This document shows, piece by piece, positions 9,843 to 19,521 of a stretch of DNA of 64,000 nucleotides (within the stretch, counting starts at the first letter, position 1; each line of letters starts with the position of its first letter). The position numbers and the translations under genes are program-made. The notes beneath the pieces were generated by a model that made no database searches, was not told the origin of the DNA, and saw only the letters and a list, made by a program, of their open reading frames with translations. The DNA is taken from the NCBI GenBank assembly GCA_018136815.1, contig CM030943.1:3017003-3081002 (forward strand), in the 5' to 3' direction. Source of the DNA: Isochrysis galbana. Its lineage: Eukaryota > Haptophyta > Isochrysidales > Isochrysidaceae.

Positions 9843-10518
9843 CATTCTCCTCTTCTCCTCCACCCCTCTCCTTGTGGCGCGGCGCGTCGCCATGCATGCG
9901 GCGCGCCACGGCCTGCTCTCAGAGGGCCTTTGCGGGCTCCCAGAGGGCCAGCAAGGGCAGCTCAGGGAGTAGTGGAGCGCTCGCGTGAGTCGCCGCGAGC
10001 GCGGGTAGGGGAGAAACAAACAACTCTCTGGGGGCGCTGCGCGAGCTGGGGAGGAGGGCTGCACGAGCTGCGCCGTACCGCCCCCGCGTAAACTTTGGAA
10101 CTTTGAAGCCGGGTATACCCTCGGACAGAGCCTACTGTACCATATCAAATAATGCTTCCGTGGCTGTACACGCTATTCGCTGTCGGGGATCTGAATCCCA
10201 GCAGCACCAAACGAAGGCAAACGACCTCGCTGCATTGGGCGGGAATCAAATTCCAAATGCATGCAGTTAGGCGCCGCATCCCCAGCTCACGAGCGGCCAG
10301 GTGGCGGTGCGCGGCGAGTGCGGGGCGCGTGACGCGAGAGGTCGTTTGCCTTCATTTGGTACCCCTCGTTTCCAAATATTTCGCCGGGTAGCCGGGGGGG
10401 GGGGGTGGGGGTGCACCCCTCGTTTCCGAATACGCGATGCGGGGCCTCGCTCCCGGCCCAAAAAAAATTCTAGTATTTGAGCAAACAAAGGCAGACACCC
10501 ACCTCACAGTGCTCAACC

Positions 10519-11023
10519 ATGTCTATAAATGGAAGGGCGCCTGATGATATAGTACTGAAGCGATTGGAATGGATCAAAAAAAAGATGGACGAGAACTTTA
10601 AAAAAATTCATCACACCTCTCTTTCCATATGCCAATTCTAAATCTGCCATGCAGGTTATAGCGGAAGCATTGGACAGCATCAGTGCGCCGCCGCCGGTTG
10701 GGGGCCCCCTGTCCGACCTAAGTTTGTTGACGTACACTAACGAATGTAAGTTCTTATTCAGTTCATTAAATTTCAAGCACAATACGAAAATTGAAGACAC
10801 CTTACACGCCATTTGCGAGATTGATAAACCATTCACACTGGTTTATATTAGACACACTCTCTTGAGCAAGAAATTCACTGAGAAAAAAATCCTCGATATG
10901 AGTCGTGATGTTCTGCTTGGTACAATCAAAACTTATGTCGATTTGCAATTTGGAATTAACTCCCCACCTCCAAGAATTGTTAGAAGGTGTCGATTCGGGT
11001 TCAGCTTCCCAAGTAAAGATTGA
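10519..11023 (+). pseudogene. AT-rich foreign ORF, unknown, with one frameshift
   Basis: An ATG at 10519 opens MSINGRAPDDIVLKRLEW and then KKKMDENFKKIHH, but this frame stops at 10641. The next frame carries on at once (ANSKSAMQVIAEALDSIS) to FKHNTKIEDTLHAICEID, KKFTEKKILDMSRDVLLG and a stop at 11023. Joining the two without adding bases is not possible, so this looks like one about 165-codon gene broken by a frameshift. Codon use is A/T-rich (AAA, ATT, TTA), strongly unlike neighbouring GC-rich genes, suggesting viral or other horizontal origin. I do not recognise the protein. Flanks are repeats. Confidence 0.4.
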
Positions 11024-11229
11024 AACCACAAGGCCCAGCAACATCAAATACATAAAAGCTCGGCCGTGAAGGCATCCGCACTTCAAATGAAGGGAGGAGT
11101 GCCGAGCCAAGGCGACGCCGTTCTCGTCGCGTATGTAGTGCTGCTCGGCCTCTCCTTCGGGTTGCTCGCTGGGGGGCTCATGGTAGGGTGAGACTGGAAG
11201 AAACCGGAGGGAAAGGAGACCAAATGAAG

Positions 11230-11402
11230 GCAAGCCGCCTCGCGCCCGCGAAGGGTCTGGGCCAGGATGATGATTGCCCAACCCCTGCCAGAGGGCAGGG
11301 GCTGAGGTTGATTGTACGGGCCCACCCCGGGGGGTGTCCGCGATAGAGAGAGGGGGGCACGAGGCCCCCATTGTTGACCCCCACATATAAATGTAGGTTC
11401 GC
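11230..11402 (-). repeat. Dispersed repeat R1, partial copy
   Basis: The minus strand carries GTGGGGGTCAA, GGGGGCCTCGTGCCCCCC, GGACACCCCCCGGGGTGGGC, CAGCCCCTGCCCTCTGGCAG and TCATCATCCTGGCCCAGACC. The same order is found at 22867-23130, 42845-43256 (minus) and 63811 to the window end. Two blocks are self-complementary. Confidence 0.7.
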
Positions 11403-11577
11403 AAATAGCGACAAAACTAGGCATAAGAAACATGTCGTAACTCACCTGAACACGGACCACGACACCCAGTAGTTGCCGGCCCCTCAAAGGGCGAGACGGC
11501 AATCCGAATAGGGAGGGGCATCACGCGTTCTTACTCTTACCCCCTGCTTACCCTTTATTTACCTCACTCAAGCCTCA

Positions 11578-11752
11578 AGCCCCTGGCCGAAGCAGCGCGT
11601 GCGGCCTCCGCTCCCCCCGGGTCTCCAGGGCAGGAATCGGGCGGAGGGGGAGGGGGAGGGGGATAGGGGGATGTGGTAGGAGAGGGAGGGTAGTTAGGAG
11701 TAGCACAAGCAATCTGCCTCGCGCCCTGCAAGTAACGGCTAGTTTTTAAGAC
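11578..11752 (+). mobile_element. LINE 3'-tail insertion, divergent copy
   Basis: CCTGGCCGAAGCAGCGCG, then a G-rich block, then TCTGCCTCGCGCCCTGCAAG and TAGTTTTTAAGAC. This matches the order of the family-1 LINE tail at 49730-49903 but is diverged and has lost the final T run. Confidence 0.5.
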
Positions 11753-11934
11753 ATTTCTGCTTAGTGTACCTGGGTTGGACCGACCCCGGAAACCGAAGCA
11801 CAAAGGAGCACGAAGGGGGGAAGGCATATAGGCGGGAAGAAGGAGATAAGGGCGATGTCGGTAGGAAGATAGAAGAATCTTGTTCGTCGTAGGTGTTAGC
11901 CCGGACTCTGTACTCTTCAGAACTTTTTTGTTCA

Positions 11935-12030
11935 AGCGTCCGATTCCGATACGTCAGCGGCAAGGGGCGCGCCACGAGGCGGGAGAGCGGTCGGCGCGCG
12001 CTCGCCATCGCTAAAGCACTATAAGAACAT
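11935..12030 (-). mobile_element. LINE 5'-end fragment, minus strand
   Basis: On the minus strand CTTATAGTGCTTTAGCGATG is followed by GCGAGCGCGCGCCGACCGC, nearly the same as the 5' end and ORF1 start of the LINE copy at 31.8-32.2 kb. Only the first tens of bases are recognisable; the continuation to 11750 is open but unlike the other ORF1 copies. Confidence 0.45.
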
Positions 12031-12059
12031 ATGCTTTTACGCCGTTTTGACAATGGAGC

Positions 12060-12755
12060 ATCAGAATTAGGGGCGATAGCTCAATATACTTCCGTGATGT
12101 ATCGCAGCTCCACACCCACCCGAGTTGTCATGATTATCTGTAGTAGGTGCAATGACACTCAATCGCATCAAACCCAGAGCGGCCCGCTAGGCACCATGGA
12201 CGCGTGGGGTTTCTGCACGCGATCGAGGTAGCTTGTACCTGTACAAGGCGCGGAGTCAAGGGCGAGCCTGCGAGATGTACGAGACGGAAGGTATCTACCC
12301 TAGCCTACGACGAACGCTAGCTTTCTTGCAGACTGACTCGTGAGTAGCCCGAGCGCGTCTTGGCCGCCACGAGCCGCATAGTGGCAGCTACGAACCATCG
12401 ATGTCCGTATGACCTCATAGCACGTGACGTAAGAAGGACAGGCGTGTGTGATCTGCCGCTTTTCGGTTCGTCAAAAGCATGCCCGGACGGCACGTGACCG
12501 CGTCCTGTACTCGTCCGCGAGACGCAGCGAGATGGCCGTTGCTACCAACAGCGAGCGCATGCCGTCCCAACGTTGCTTAATAGCCCGACTGTCGCCCTCA
12601 GCGGCGAGAGAAGTCGCGCCGCAGGGAGGCCTGGGCGAGGCAATCGTCGCATGCGAGCCGCGCACGGCTCCCGCGTCGCTCCAAACCGCCACCGATGGCG
12701 TCTCCACGATTTGAGCGAGGAGTGAGCAATTCATCTAGTCTGGCAAGCCGCCTTG
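12060..12755. other. Intergenic, no gene recognised
   Basis: Unique moderately GC-rich sequence 3' of the Mic60 gene. It shows short open frames on both strands without a conserved motif. A GGGGCGATAGCTCAAT string at 12067 resembles a tRNA start but does not fold into a cloverleaf. Confidence 0.4.
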
Positions 12756-14840
12756 TCAGCACATCGCGCCCAAGGCGATGTCCACCTCGGCCTGCATGGC
12801 AGCGCGGACCTACCAGCGCAGGTAGCGGTCCGGCTCAGCCCACGCCGCACAGCTACGCGGCAACAGTCGAGAGGTGGAGGGGAAAGTGGAGCACAGCGCG
12901 GCGTCACCTGCTCATTGAGGAGACGGTGCTCGGCCGACTCGAGCCAGCCCACGCACGCGAGCGCCGGCTGTCCTTGGAGCCGACGCATCTCGCGCACTGC
13001 CTCAAGCAAGTTTCCTGCGCGTGAAGAAGGGAGCGGAGGAGGTTCAGAGTGGCCCACGGATGTGCGGCGCGGGCGGTTCACGGCAGCACGGGGGCGGTGC
13101 CGGCAGTCGATGGCCGCGCACCTTGGTCCATCCAGTCAGCAGCCGACGCGATGACACTGCTGGCCTCGAAGCGGTTAGCCATCGAGCCGTGCGGGATCCG
13201 CACCATGCCCTGTGGGATGAGTGGCCGCACATGAATGCTGGCCGCGGCCGCACAGGCGAGCGCAACGGGCCAACGGCGGCAAGCTGGTGACGATGCGGCA
13301 CACCATTGCGGTCGAAATAATCGCCGCCAGGGCGTGGCCCCACATGCCACCGCCTTCAGGCACGAGGATCGCCTGCTCGCCGGCGCTTTGCACTTGTGTG
13401 AACCTTGTCTGCGAGGGTGAGGCCCAGGCGATCGGAGGCGGGACACATTTGGGTGGGTGAACAAGCGATGCGCTCGGTAGGGCCTCCGGGCCGAGCCGCG
13501 CGTACCTGAAGCTGCTTCATAGAAGCAAGGGGCTGCGAGGAGTGCTCCGAAAGGGCCTGCGCGAGCTCACCAAGCAGCTCGTCGCCAAGCTGGTCAACCA
13601 CTCCATTGGCGAGGCTGCGTGCAAAGAGGAAGCGAGTGAGGGTGGCCGGGCGCGCCTCCCGTCGGCGCGGGAGTGCGCAGCTCACCTCGCGCGCATGCCG
13701 CCTATGGACGGTTGCTCGAGCGAGCGTGTCGACGCGGCCATCTGCAAGACCGCATGGCTGGTGCGCTTGTACAAGCTGCGGTAGCAAAGGGGCAAGGTTG
13801 ATGAGGCGGCGATAAGATGCGCGCAGGCGGGCGAGGAACCGCGGAAAGCGCACGCGCCTGTCGTGCGAAAGGACGCGCGCGAGCACGTCGACGTCGAGCT
13901 CAAGCCGCTTGAGTGTGTCGAGGTAGGCCTGGCGCTCCTTGAGCACGGCCTGCTCGGCAAGCTCACGGGCGGCCGCGCGCTCGATGGCGACAGCCTCCTC
14001 CATCTTCTCTCGCGCGGTTGCCTCTGCGAGCCGGACCGCCTCACGCAGATGCATTGCGTGTTCGTCATGTAGTGCCTGCGCGAGGTGGCGGACAGTGAAC
14101 GAGCGGAAAGAGCATGGGGGAGAACATACACGCACAAGACGAGGGCTGTGGGCTGTGAGGGAGGGTTTGGGGGGGGAGGGGCAGAAGGGCGTGGCCGTGG
14201 GAGGTTGGCAGGAGGGGCGGGGTGTGGGGGGGAGCTTGTAGCGACGAAGGGACGCGGAGCGCGGAGCGGGTCGCTCGAAAGGGTAGTGGTGAGGAGCGAG
14301 CGCGCGGTGCGGGCGAACAATAGCTGCATGGGGCGTGAGAGCATGCCTGCAGCTGCTTGTCATTGAGCTCGCGCATCGCCTGCTGCTCGTCAAGAAAACG
14401 CTCGGCCATCCGTGCCTCGAGCTCGACCTTTGCGGCCGCGAGCTGCGCGGCATAGTCCTCCTGCTGGCGCTGGAGCGCCTCCATTAGTCTCATTGCGTCG
14501 GCGGCTTCCTGACGAGCAAGCGCCTCGTGCAGCCGTGCCGCCTCCGCCTCCATTGCCGCATGACCGGCGAGCAGCGCGCTGAGCCGTTCAGCCTTGTCCT
14601 CAACCTCGGCGGCCGCAGAGGCGAGCGTTGGTGCGGCATCGGTGGGCACGGGCGCCTCGTCGCAGAGCGCAGGCGAGGCGGCCAGTGAGAACAGCGAAGC
14701 GAAGCCACGCGGCGCGCGGAGGGCCGGCGGAGCGACTGCCTCCGCCTGGGTGGGGTGTGCAACTTTGCCGAGCGAGGTGGCCACTGCCTTCCGACGGCCA
14801 AGCGCGGCAGTGGGCGCCGAGGGGAGCGGAGAGGCGGCGG
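12756..14840 (-). CDS. MICOS subunit Mic60 (mitofilin), 5' end undefined
   Basis: An inner-membrane organiser that holds crista junctions in mitochondria. Exons on the minus strand, all frame-compatible: about 14840-14347, 14075-13858, 13775-13686, 13614-13506, 13408-13304, 13209-13122, 13014-12908, 12809-12756 (TGA at 12758-12756). The first gives the coiled coil (EDKAERLSALLAGHAAMEAE through RELNDKQLQ). The C-terminal mitofilin signature follows: YKRTSHAVLQMAASTRSLE, QAILVPEGGGMWGHALAAI, then NLLEAVREMRRLQGQPALA with WLESAEHRLLNEQ. Two introns seem to be GC-AG (donors GCATGC after 14347 and GCGCGT after 13858). The mitochondrial presequence and membrane helix are not located: upstream the frame dissolves into a CT microsatellite, so one or more 5' exons are missing from this model. 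Confidence 0.82.
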
Positions 14841-14849
14841 GTGTGAAGC

Positions 14850-15082
14850 GAGAGAAGAGGGAGGCGATCGAAGAACAGAGGGAGGAGGAGAGGAAGGAGG
14901 AGAGGGAGGGAGAGGAAGAGAGAGCAAGGGGGGAGCGAGGGGGGGAGGGGCGGTGGCGGAGGGAGAGGGAGAGGTGGGGAGAGAGGGAAGGTGACAAGGG
15001 AGTGCGGGGACCGAGCGAGAGGGAGGGCACGCCAGAGAGAGCAAGGAGCGGGGGGGGAGAGAGGGAGAAGAGAAGAGGGAGC

Positions 15083-15113
<31 letters not shown>

Positions 15114-15316
15114 AGAGAGAGAGAGGCGGCCGCTGCCCTCGGGGCCTGTGGGGCTCTTTGGAGCGTGCAGGGCGTGGGTAGGGTGCGAGGGGGGAAGAGT
15201 GATGGCGCTGTGCCTGCCAGAGCGCGTCGACGAGGGCGCGAGCGTGGGGGGGGCTGAGGGAGGGAGGGGAGAGCCATCCGAGAGAGAGAGAGGGGGGGGG
15301 CTGGGGGGGCGGGGGG

Positions 15317-15376
<60 letters not shown>

Positions 15377-15725
15377 GAAGAAAAAGGAGAGAGAGAGAGA
15401 AGGACTCCTTCTTTCTTCTCTCTCCTCTCTCGTTTCTCTTTCCCCTCTCTCTCCTCTCTCTCTCTTCTCTCTCTCCTCTCTCTTCTCTCTCTCCTCTCTC
15501 TCTTCTCTCTCTCTTCTCTCTCTCTTCTCTCTCTCCTCTTTCCCCTCTCTCTCCCCTCTCTCTCTTCTCTCTCTCTTCTCTCTCTTCTCGCTCTTGTCTC
15601 TCTTCTCTCTCTCCTCTTTCTTCTCTCTCTCCCCTCTCTCTCCCCTCTCTCTCTTCTCTCTCCCTTCTCTCTCTTCTCTCTCTCTCCTCTCTCCCCTCTC
15701 TCTCCTCTCTCTCTCCTCGCCCCCC
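14850..15725. repeat. GA then CT microsatellite tract
   Basis: Plus strand purine-rich (GA)n to about 15400, then switching to (CT)n, TTCTCTCTCTC and CCTCTCTCTC units to 15720. The purine/pyrimidine switch at about 15402-15425 gives a large potential foldback. It encodes long Arg/Glu or Ser/Leu frames on both strands, which I reject as genes. It probably lies in a 5' intron or promoter of Mic60. Confidence 0.85.
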
Positions 15726-16200
15726 CGCCCCTCCCTCGCCATCTGCGGAGGGAGAAAAAAACCAAGGACCAGGCAGGGGGAAGAAGACGCAACATTCTTC
15801 GAAAAGAGGAGGTCTATCCCAGATACTTTTATTCGAGTACAAAGCACTTCTATTCTTCACCTTGGGGGTCGTCTGTGCCCTCGCTCACATCTTCACCATC
15901 CAATTTTTGTATCCTCTTTCTTTTCTTCTTTCGGTGGAATACTCTCCACTACTCAGGTGCTCTCCCGCTCTCGAAATCTTCTCTCGGGGCTTCTTCCGCC
16001 CGTAGAGAGCGCGGCCTTCTACGGAGTTATAATCCCCCACCCGGGTCCACTCATCTCTTAGAAGCGGCCGTCCCTTAGAGAAAGACCCTTTTTTTGTAAA
16101 AGCGCCGCGCGACAACGGGAGGGCTCGGAGCTCCTCGTACGTATCTATTAACCCTCGTATATGCCTAATCCACCAGGTGGACGATGGGGCTATTTATAGT
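15726..16200. other. No gene recognised
   Basis: Unique sequence, moderately AT-rich toward 15.8-16.2 kb, with no recognised gene. The plus-strand frame through ATACTTTTATTCGAG and LFYPLSFLLSVEY-type codons has no identifiable motif. Confidence 0.35.
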
Positions 16201-16370
16201 AAAAAAAATTAAAAAACTAGCCGCTACATGCACGGCGTGGGGCAGATTGCTAGTGCTACTCCTAACTACCCTCCCTTTCCTATCACACCCCTTTCCCCCC
16301 CCCCCGTTTCCTTTCCTAGCAAATGGAGAGGGGGAGGCCCCGCGCGCTGCTTCGACCAGGGGCGTGAGAT
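16201..16370 (-). mobile_element. LINE 3'-tail insertion, divergent copy, minus strand
   Basis: The plus strand begins with an A run, then AACTAGCCGCTACATGCACG, GCAGATTGCTAGTGCTACTC, and ends GCGCGCTGCTTCGACCAGGG. It is the reverse complement of the family-1 LINE tail, most like the copy at 11578-11752. Confidence 0.5.
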
Positions 16371-16882
16371 AGAGGGGGTAGGAGTGAGTGGAGTCCTTGT
16401 TTGGGTGTGTTTTGCCGCCCCCTAAGGGTCGGCCCTCTGAAGAAACCTTCTTCTTAGTTCGGGGGGTTCATGTAATACTTCTGATGCCTAGTTCGGTCGC
16501 TATTTGCGCCAGATCGGTAGAGATCTCCACAGGTTAAAATCTTTATCTACTGAGTACAGCGGGGAAATCATTCTGCGCAGGTGTTTGTTGCTCGGGGCGT
16601 GAAGTCCAATTCTTTCTCTCTGAGCTTTAAGGCGTTGGAAGAAGCCTACCTTCGCCTTGACCAGCCAGTCAGGATCTGTGATCTAACGTTAGATCAGGAT
16701 TTGGGGGGTCTAACACCACTCGGACGGAGGTGTTAGACAAGTTCCTCCAAAGGAGGTGTTAGACTCGAACACTTAGGTGTTAGACATATGAGTTCTATTT
16801 TTAGCTCACCGCCTGCCGCTCGGCCCCGCACCCCGCACGCCGCGCCCCCCCCCCCCCCCCCCCCCGCTCCTCCGCCTCCCTC

Positions 16883-17455
16883 ATGCCGAGCACCACCCAC
16901 TCCTGGATCTACTGCGGTGGAGAAGACGGCAGCGACGAAGCCCTGCGGCGAGGAGAGCAGTTGGCGCGGCCCGGCGACATCGTCGTTCATGATGTCGTTG
17001 GGGAAGGCGTTCTCGAGTGCATCGCTGGGGGCGACGTCATCATGCTGCTCGGCACCGGCGAGACGCAGCGCCTTCACACCTCTAGCAAGGGCCACGTCTA
17101 CGCCCAGAAGAACAGGGCAACGCCGACGCCGCTGGCTTTAAGGAAGCCCTCTCGCGACTCGCGCCAAAGCTCGGCCGGCAACATTCCAAGGCCCGCTGGG
17201 CAGGGGACGCTGACCGCATTGTTCGGCGCAACAATGCCACCACCGTCAGCTTCGACTTCGACTATGGTTGGTAGATGTGGCACAGCCGGCGGCCGTGGCC
17301 GTGGCCGTGGCCGCGGGGCGCGCCAAATAGCAATGGCAAGGGACCCTGACAACGATGAGGAGGATCTCGAAGGCAACTTGAGCGACTACTACTTGGGGCC
17401 GGAGCCGCCGTCTGATTCGGATGCCCCAGTATTGTGTACATTGTACTGTGTATAG
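16883..17455 (+). CDS. ORF inside the decamer-array element, unknown function
   Basis: A 190-codon frame from an ATG at 16883 just after a C homopolymer. The N-terminal half has a globular look (GDIVVHDVVGEGVLECIAG, DVIMLLGTGETQRLHTSSKG), the middle is basic and Ser/Pro-rich, then comes an RG-rich stretch GGRGRGRGRGARQ, then an acidic tail (DPDNDEEDLEGNLSDYY). It resembles no transposase I know. The mixed globular/RG/acidic layout would suit a nucleic-acid or chromatin-associated protein, or a captured host-gene fragment; an element-encoded accessory protein is possible too. There is no intron evidence and no paralogue in the window. Confidence 0.4.
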   Translation: MPSTTHSWIYCGGEDGSDEALRRGEQLARPGDIVVHDVVGEGVLECIAGGDVIMLLGTGETQRLHTSSKGHVYAQKNRATPTPLALRKPSRDSRQSSAGNIPRPAGQGTLTALFGATMPPPSASTSTMVGRCGTAGGRGRGRGRGARQIAMARDPDNDEEDLEGNLSDYYLGPEPPSDSDAPVLCTLYCV

Positions 17456-17569
17456 CATTGTGCAGGGGGGCTGCACATATAGGATACAGGGGGGGCGCTG
17501 GCGGGGGGCGGAGAGTCCGGGACCCGGGAGCTCGGTCGGAAGCCGGGAGCGCCCGAGAGCGCGAGAGCA

Positions 17570-17600
17570 AAGAGCAAAGAGAGAGAGAGAGAGAGAGAGC
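17570..17600. repeat. Short GA microsatellite
   Basis: An AGAG run of about 30 bases inside the decamer-array element, 3' of its ORF. Confidence 0.6.
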
Positions 17601-18160
17601 AGTGGAAGTGGAGCATTTGCAATGTGCTAACTGACAATGATGCATGATGCTCCTAGCTTATATCTAGCAAGCTAGTGAGTACGCATGCGCATGTTGCGCG
17701 TTGGCGCGTTGCTGGCGGTCGTTGGTGCCGCCGTAGCCAAACACTTGCACCTGGCGGCGCGCGCCGCGCGCGTGTGTAATACGGCGCGCCTGACCAACAC
17801 CCCCTTGAGGGGGATGTTAGACACTGTTAGACTTTTGCGGCTCGGAGGGTGTCTAACACCTCCTGAGACAGGTGTTAGACTTTGTCTAACACCTGCCGAT
17901 TTTGGTGTTAGAACATGCTTGTCTAACACCAGTCTACTGTTAGATCACAGACTCTGCAGCCAGTGGAACCTCGAGAATATGGCCCTTAGGATGGCTTTCG
18001 TCGATCTCGCCTCGGCGTTGGGGGAGGGGGGGGGGCGAGGGCGGGGGCGGGGGGGGGAGGAGGGGGGGGGGGGGAGGCTACTCCTGCCCTCCTTGGCCAG
18101 ACAAGCAAAATGCTAAAAAGGCCAAATGATATATTAAAATCGAAATTTATGGGATAAAGT

Positions 18161-18362
18161 GAAGTATCGAAATCGATACTTCGCCTTTCAGGGGCTTTTC
18201 CCTCCCTGAAGGTGGCAAGATGACCTACAATATGGGTGGGAGAGCTACCGGAGGGTATCCGGGCACCTGTTGCAGCCTCCTGCGAGAGCCCATGGTCAAC
18301 TGTTAGGTGTAGCACGAGTACATTAGAAAAAACAGCTCGGGAAGTATCGATATCGATACTTC
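18161..18362. repeat. Two 22-bp palindromes exactly 180 bp apart
   Basis: 18341-18362 is a perfect palindrome whose half is GAAGTATCGAT. 18161-18182 is the same sequence with one change at the centre (GAAGTATCGAA/ATCGATACTTC). The local sequence is AT-rich. A third related string, GCGAAATATCGAAAC, lies near 18435. Function unknown; the sites might bind a dimeric protein or be the ends of a small foldback element. Confidence 0.7.
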
Positions 18363-18554
18363 GGCAGTAAAGAGTTTTAAAGGTGTAAGGTCGAATTTCA
18401 GTCGAAATAAGCTGCAAAATTTGGGTCAAGGGAAGCGAAATATCGAAACAAAATTTGGGTGGGTCTCAAACGAAACTCTGGCCCGGCCCAAGCCCCCCAC
18501 ACCGACAGAGCATCGGCGAGTCCACCGGGACTCTCTGTGGACTCCCCGGGGGGC

Positions 18555-18900
18555 TTGCAGCTGCCCACAGCCTACGATCCTACGATGTTAGAGGTTAGAG
18601 AGCCTCGGCGCCGTTGTGGTGGCGGTGGGACTCTCCCCACCGCAAAGCTCTAGCTGCCGTTGCGGCGGTGCGACTCCACCGCAAAGCTCTAGCTGCCGCC
18701 GCAAAGCTCGAGCTGCCGTTGCGGCGCTCTGTGGACTCCCCGATGGCTTGCGTGAGAGAGCCATCGGTGGGGAAGTCCCACCGCCGCAGAGAGTCGCACC
18801 GCCACAAAGGGCGGGAGGGCGCCCGCCGAGACGAGTAGAAAGTAAAGAGGAGGTCCCACGGGAGGGAGCGGTGGGGAGTCGCCGCCCGCGCCGTTTACTT
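18555..18900. repeat. Short imperfect repeats of a CCGCAAAGCTC motif
   Basis: The motif CCGCAAAGCTCTAGCTGCCG or close variants recurs three times (18640-18720), followed by inverted pieces GGGACTCTCC/GGGGAAGTCCC and CGGCGACTCCC. It looks like a decayed array. No gene is recognised. Confidence 0.45.
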
Positions 18901-19070
18901 TCTAACCTTCGAACTTGGTCACGTTCCTCGGCGGTCTGGGACTGGGTGGCCGTGTTCGATCGGGATCTGGGGTGGGAGATCTGAGAGCTCGGTGTATCTG
19001 CCGTACGAGATGGCATCTCCCGCGGCGGCTCTGGTGGGTGGGTGCCCGTGTTGTCCGTTGTTTTGGGACC

Positions 19071-19161
19071 GGAGAGAGAGGGAGAGAGAGAGGGTGGGGG
19101 TGGGGGAGGGAAAGAGAGAAGAGAGAGAGAAGAAGGAGAAGAAGAGAGAGAGACAGAGAGA

Positions 19162-19194
<33 letters not shown>

Positions 19195-19263
19195 GGGGGG
19201 GGGGGGGCGGCCAGTGGGTGGAGAGAGAGAAGAAGAAGAAGAAGAGAGACAGACAGAGAGAAG

Positions 19264-19323
<60 letters not shown>

Positions 19324-19515
19324 AGAGAGAGTAGAGAGAGAGGGTGAGAGGGGGGGGGGGAAGAGGGAGAGAGGGAGATAGAGGAAAGAGAGGAGAGAGG
19401 GGAGAGGAGAGAGAGGGGAACAGCGAGAGAGAGGGAGGGAGAGGGGGGGCGGAGGAGAGAAGAGAGAGAGAGAAGAGAGAGAGACCACGCACCCCCCCCC
19501 CCCCCCCCCCCCATC
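19071..19515. repeat. GA microsatellite and C homopolymer
   Basis: (GA)n with GAAGAAG interruptions, two G runs and a final C run (19493-19512) immediately upstream of the ATG of the L-domain-like gene. It is likely promoter or 5' untranslated sequence of that gene. Confidence 0.75.
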
Positions 19516-19521
19516 GCCACC

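Larger units (their letters stand above)
16676..17950. mobile_element. 1.27-kb transposon-like element with decamer arrays at both ends
   Basis: Outer 12-bp inverted repeats: CTGTGATCTAAC at 16676-16687 and its complement at 17939-17950. Just inside are arrays of the decamer GGTGTTAGAC in both orientations. Left copies: 16708 (inverted), 16729, 16755, 16776. Right copies: 17851 (inverted), 17871, 17884 (inverted), 17921 (inverted), with one- to three-mismatch variants at 17813, 17823 and 17904. Subterminal arrays of this kind bind transposase in CACTA, hAT and Mutator-like elements. The left end also holds a 16-bp palindrome (GATCTAAC/GTTAGATC). I see no clear target-site duplication and no transposase, so it is probably non-autonomous or of an unknown type. 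One ORF lies inside. Confidence 0.65.

Noticed and set aside
12067-12140. tRNA-like start GGGGCGATAGCTCAAT
   Set aside because: No anticodon or T arm with matching stems downstream.
14065-15795. Minus-strand ORF of 576 codons
   Set aside because: Only the part below about 14840 encodes Mic60; the rest is CT/GA microsatellite translated as Arg/Glu/Ser repeats.
16201-16370. Independent SINE family (also at 5251, 11578, 32795)
   Set aside because: The same sequence follows ORF2 in the LINEs at 22.1 and 49.7 kb, so these are 5'-truncated LINE tails.
16640-17960. Target-site duplication for the decamer-array element (CCAGT on both sides)
   Set aside because: The CCAGT strings are at different distances from the two ends, so they do not form a proper duplication.
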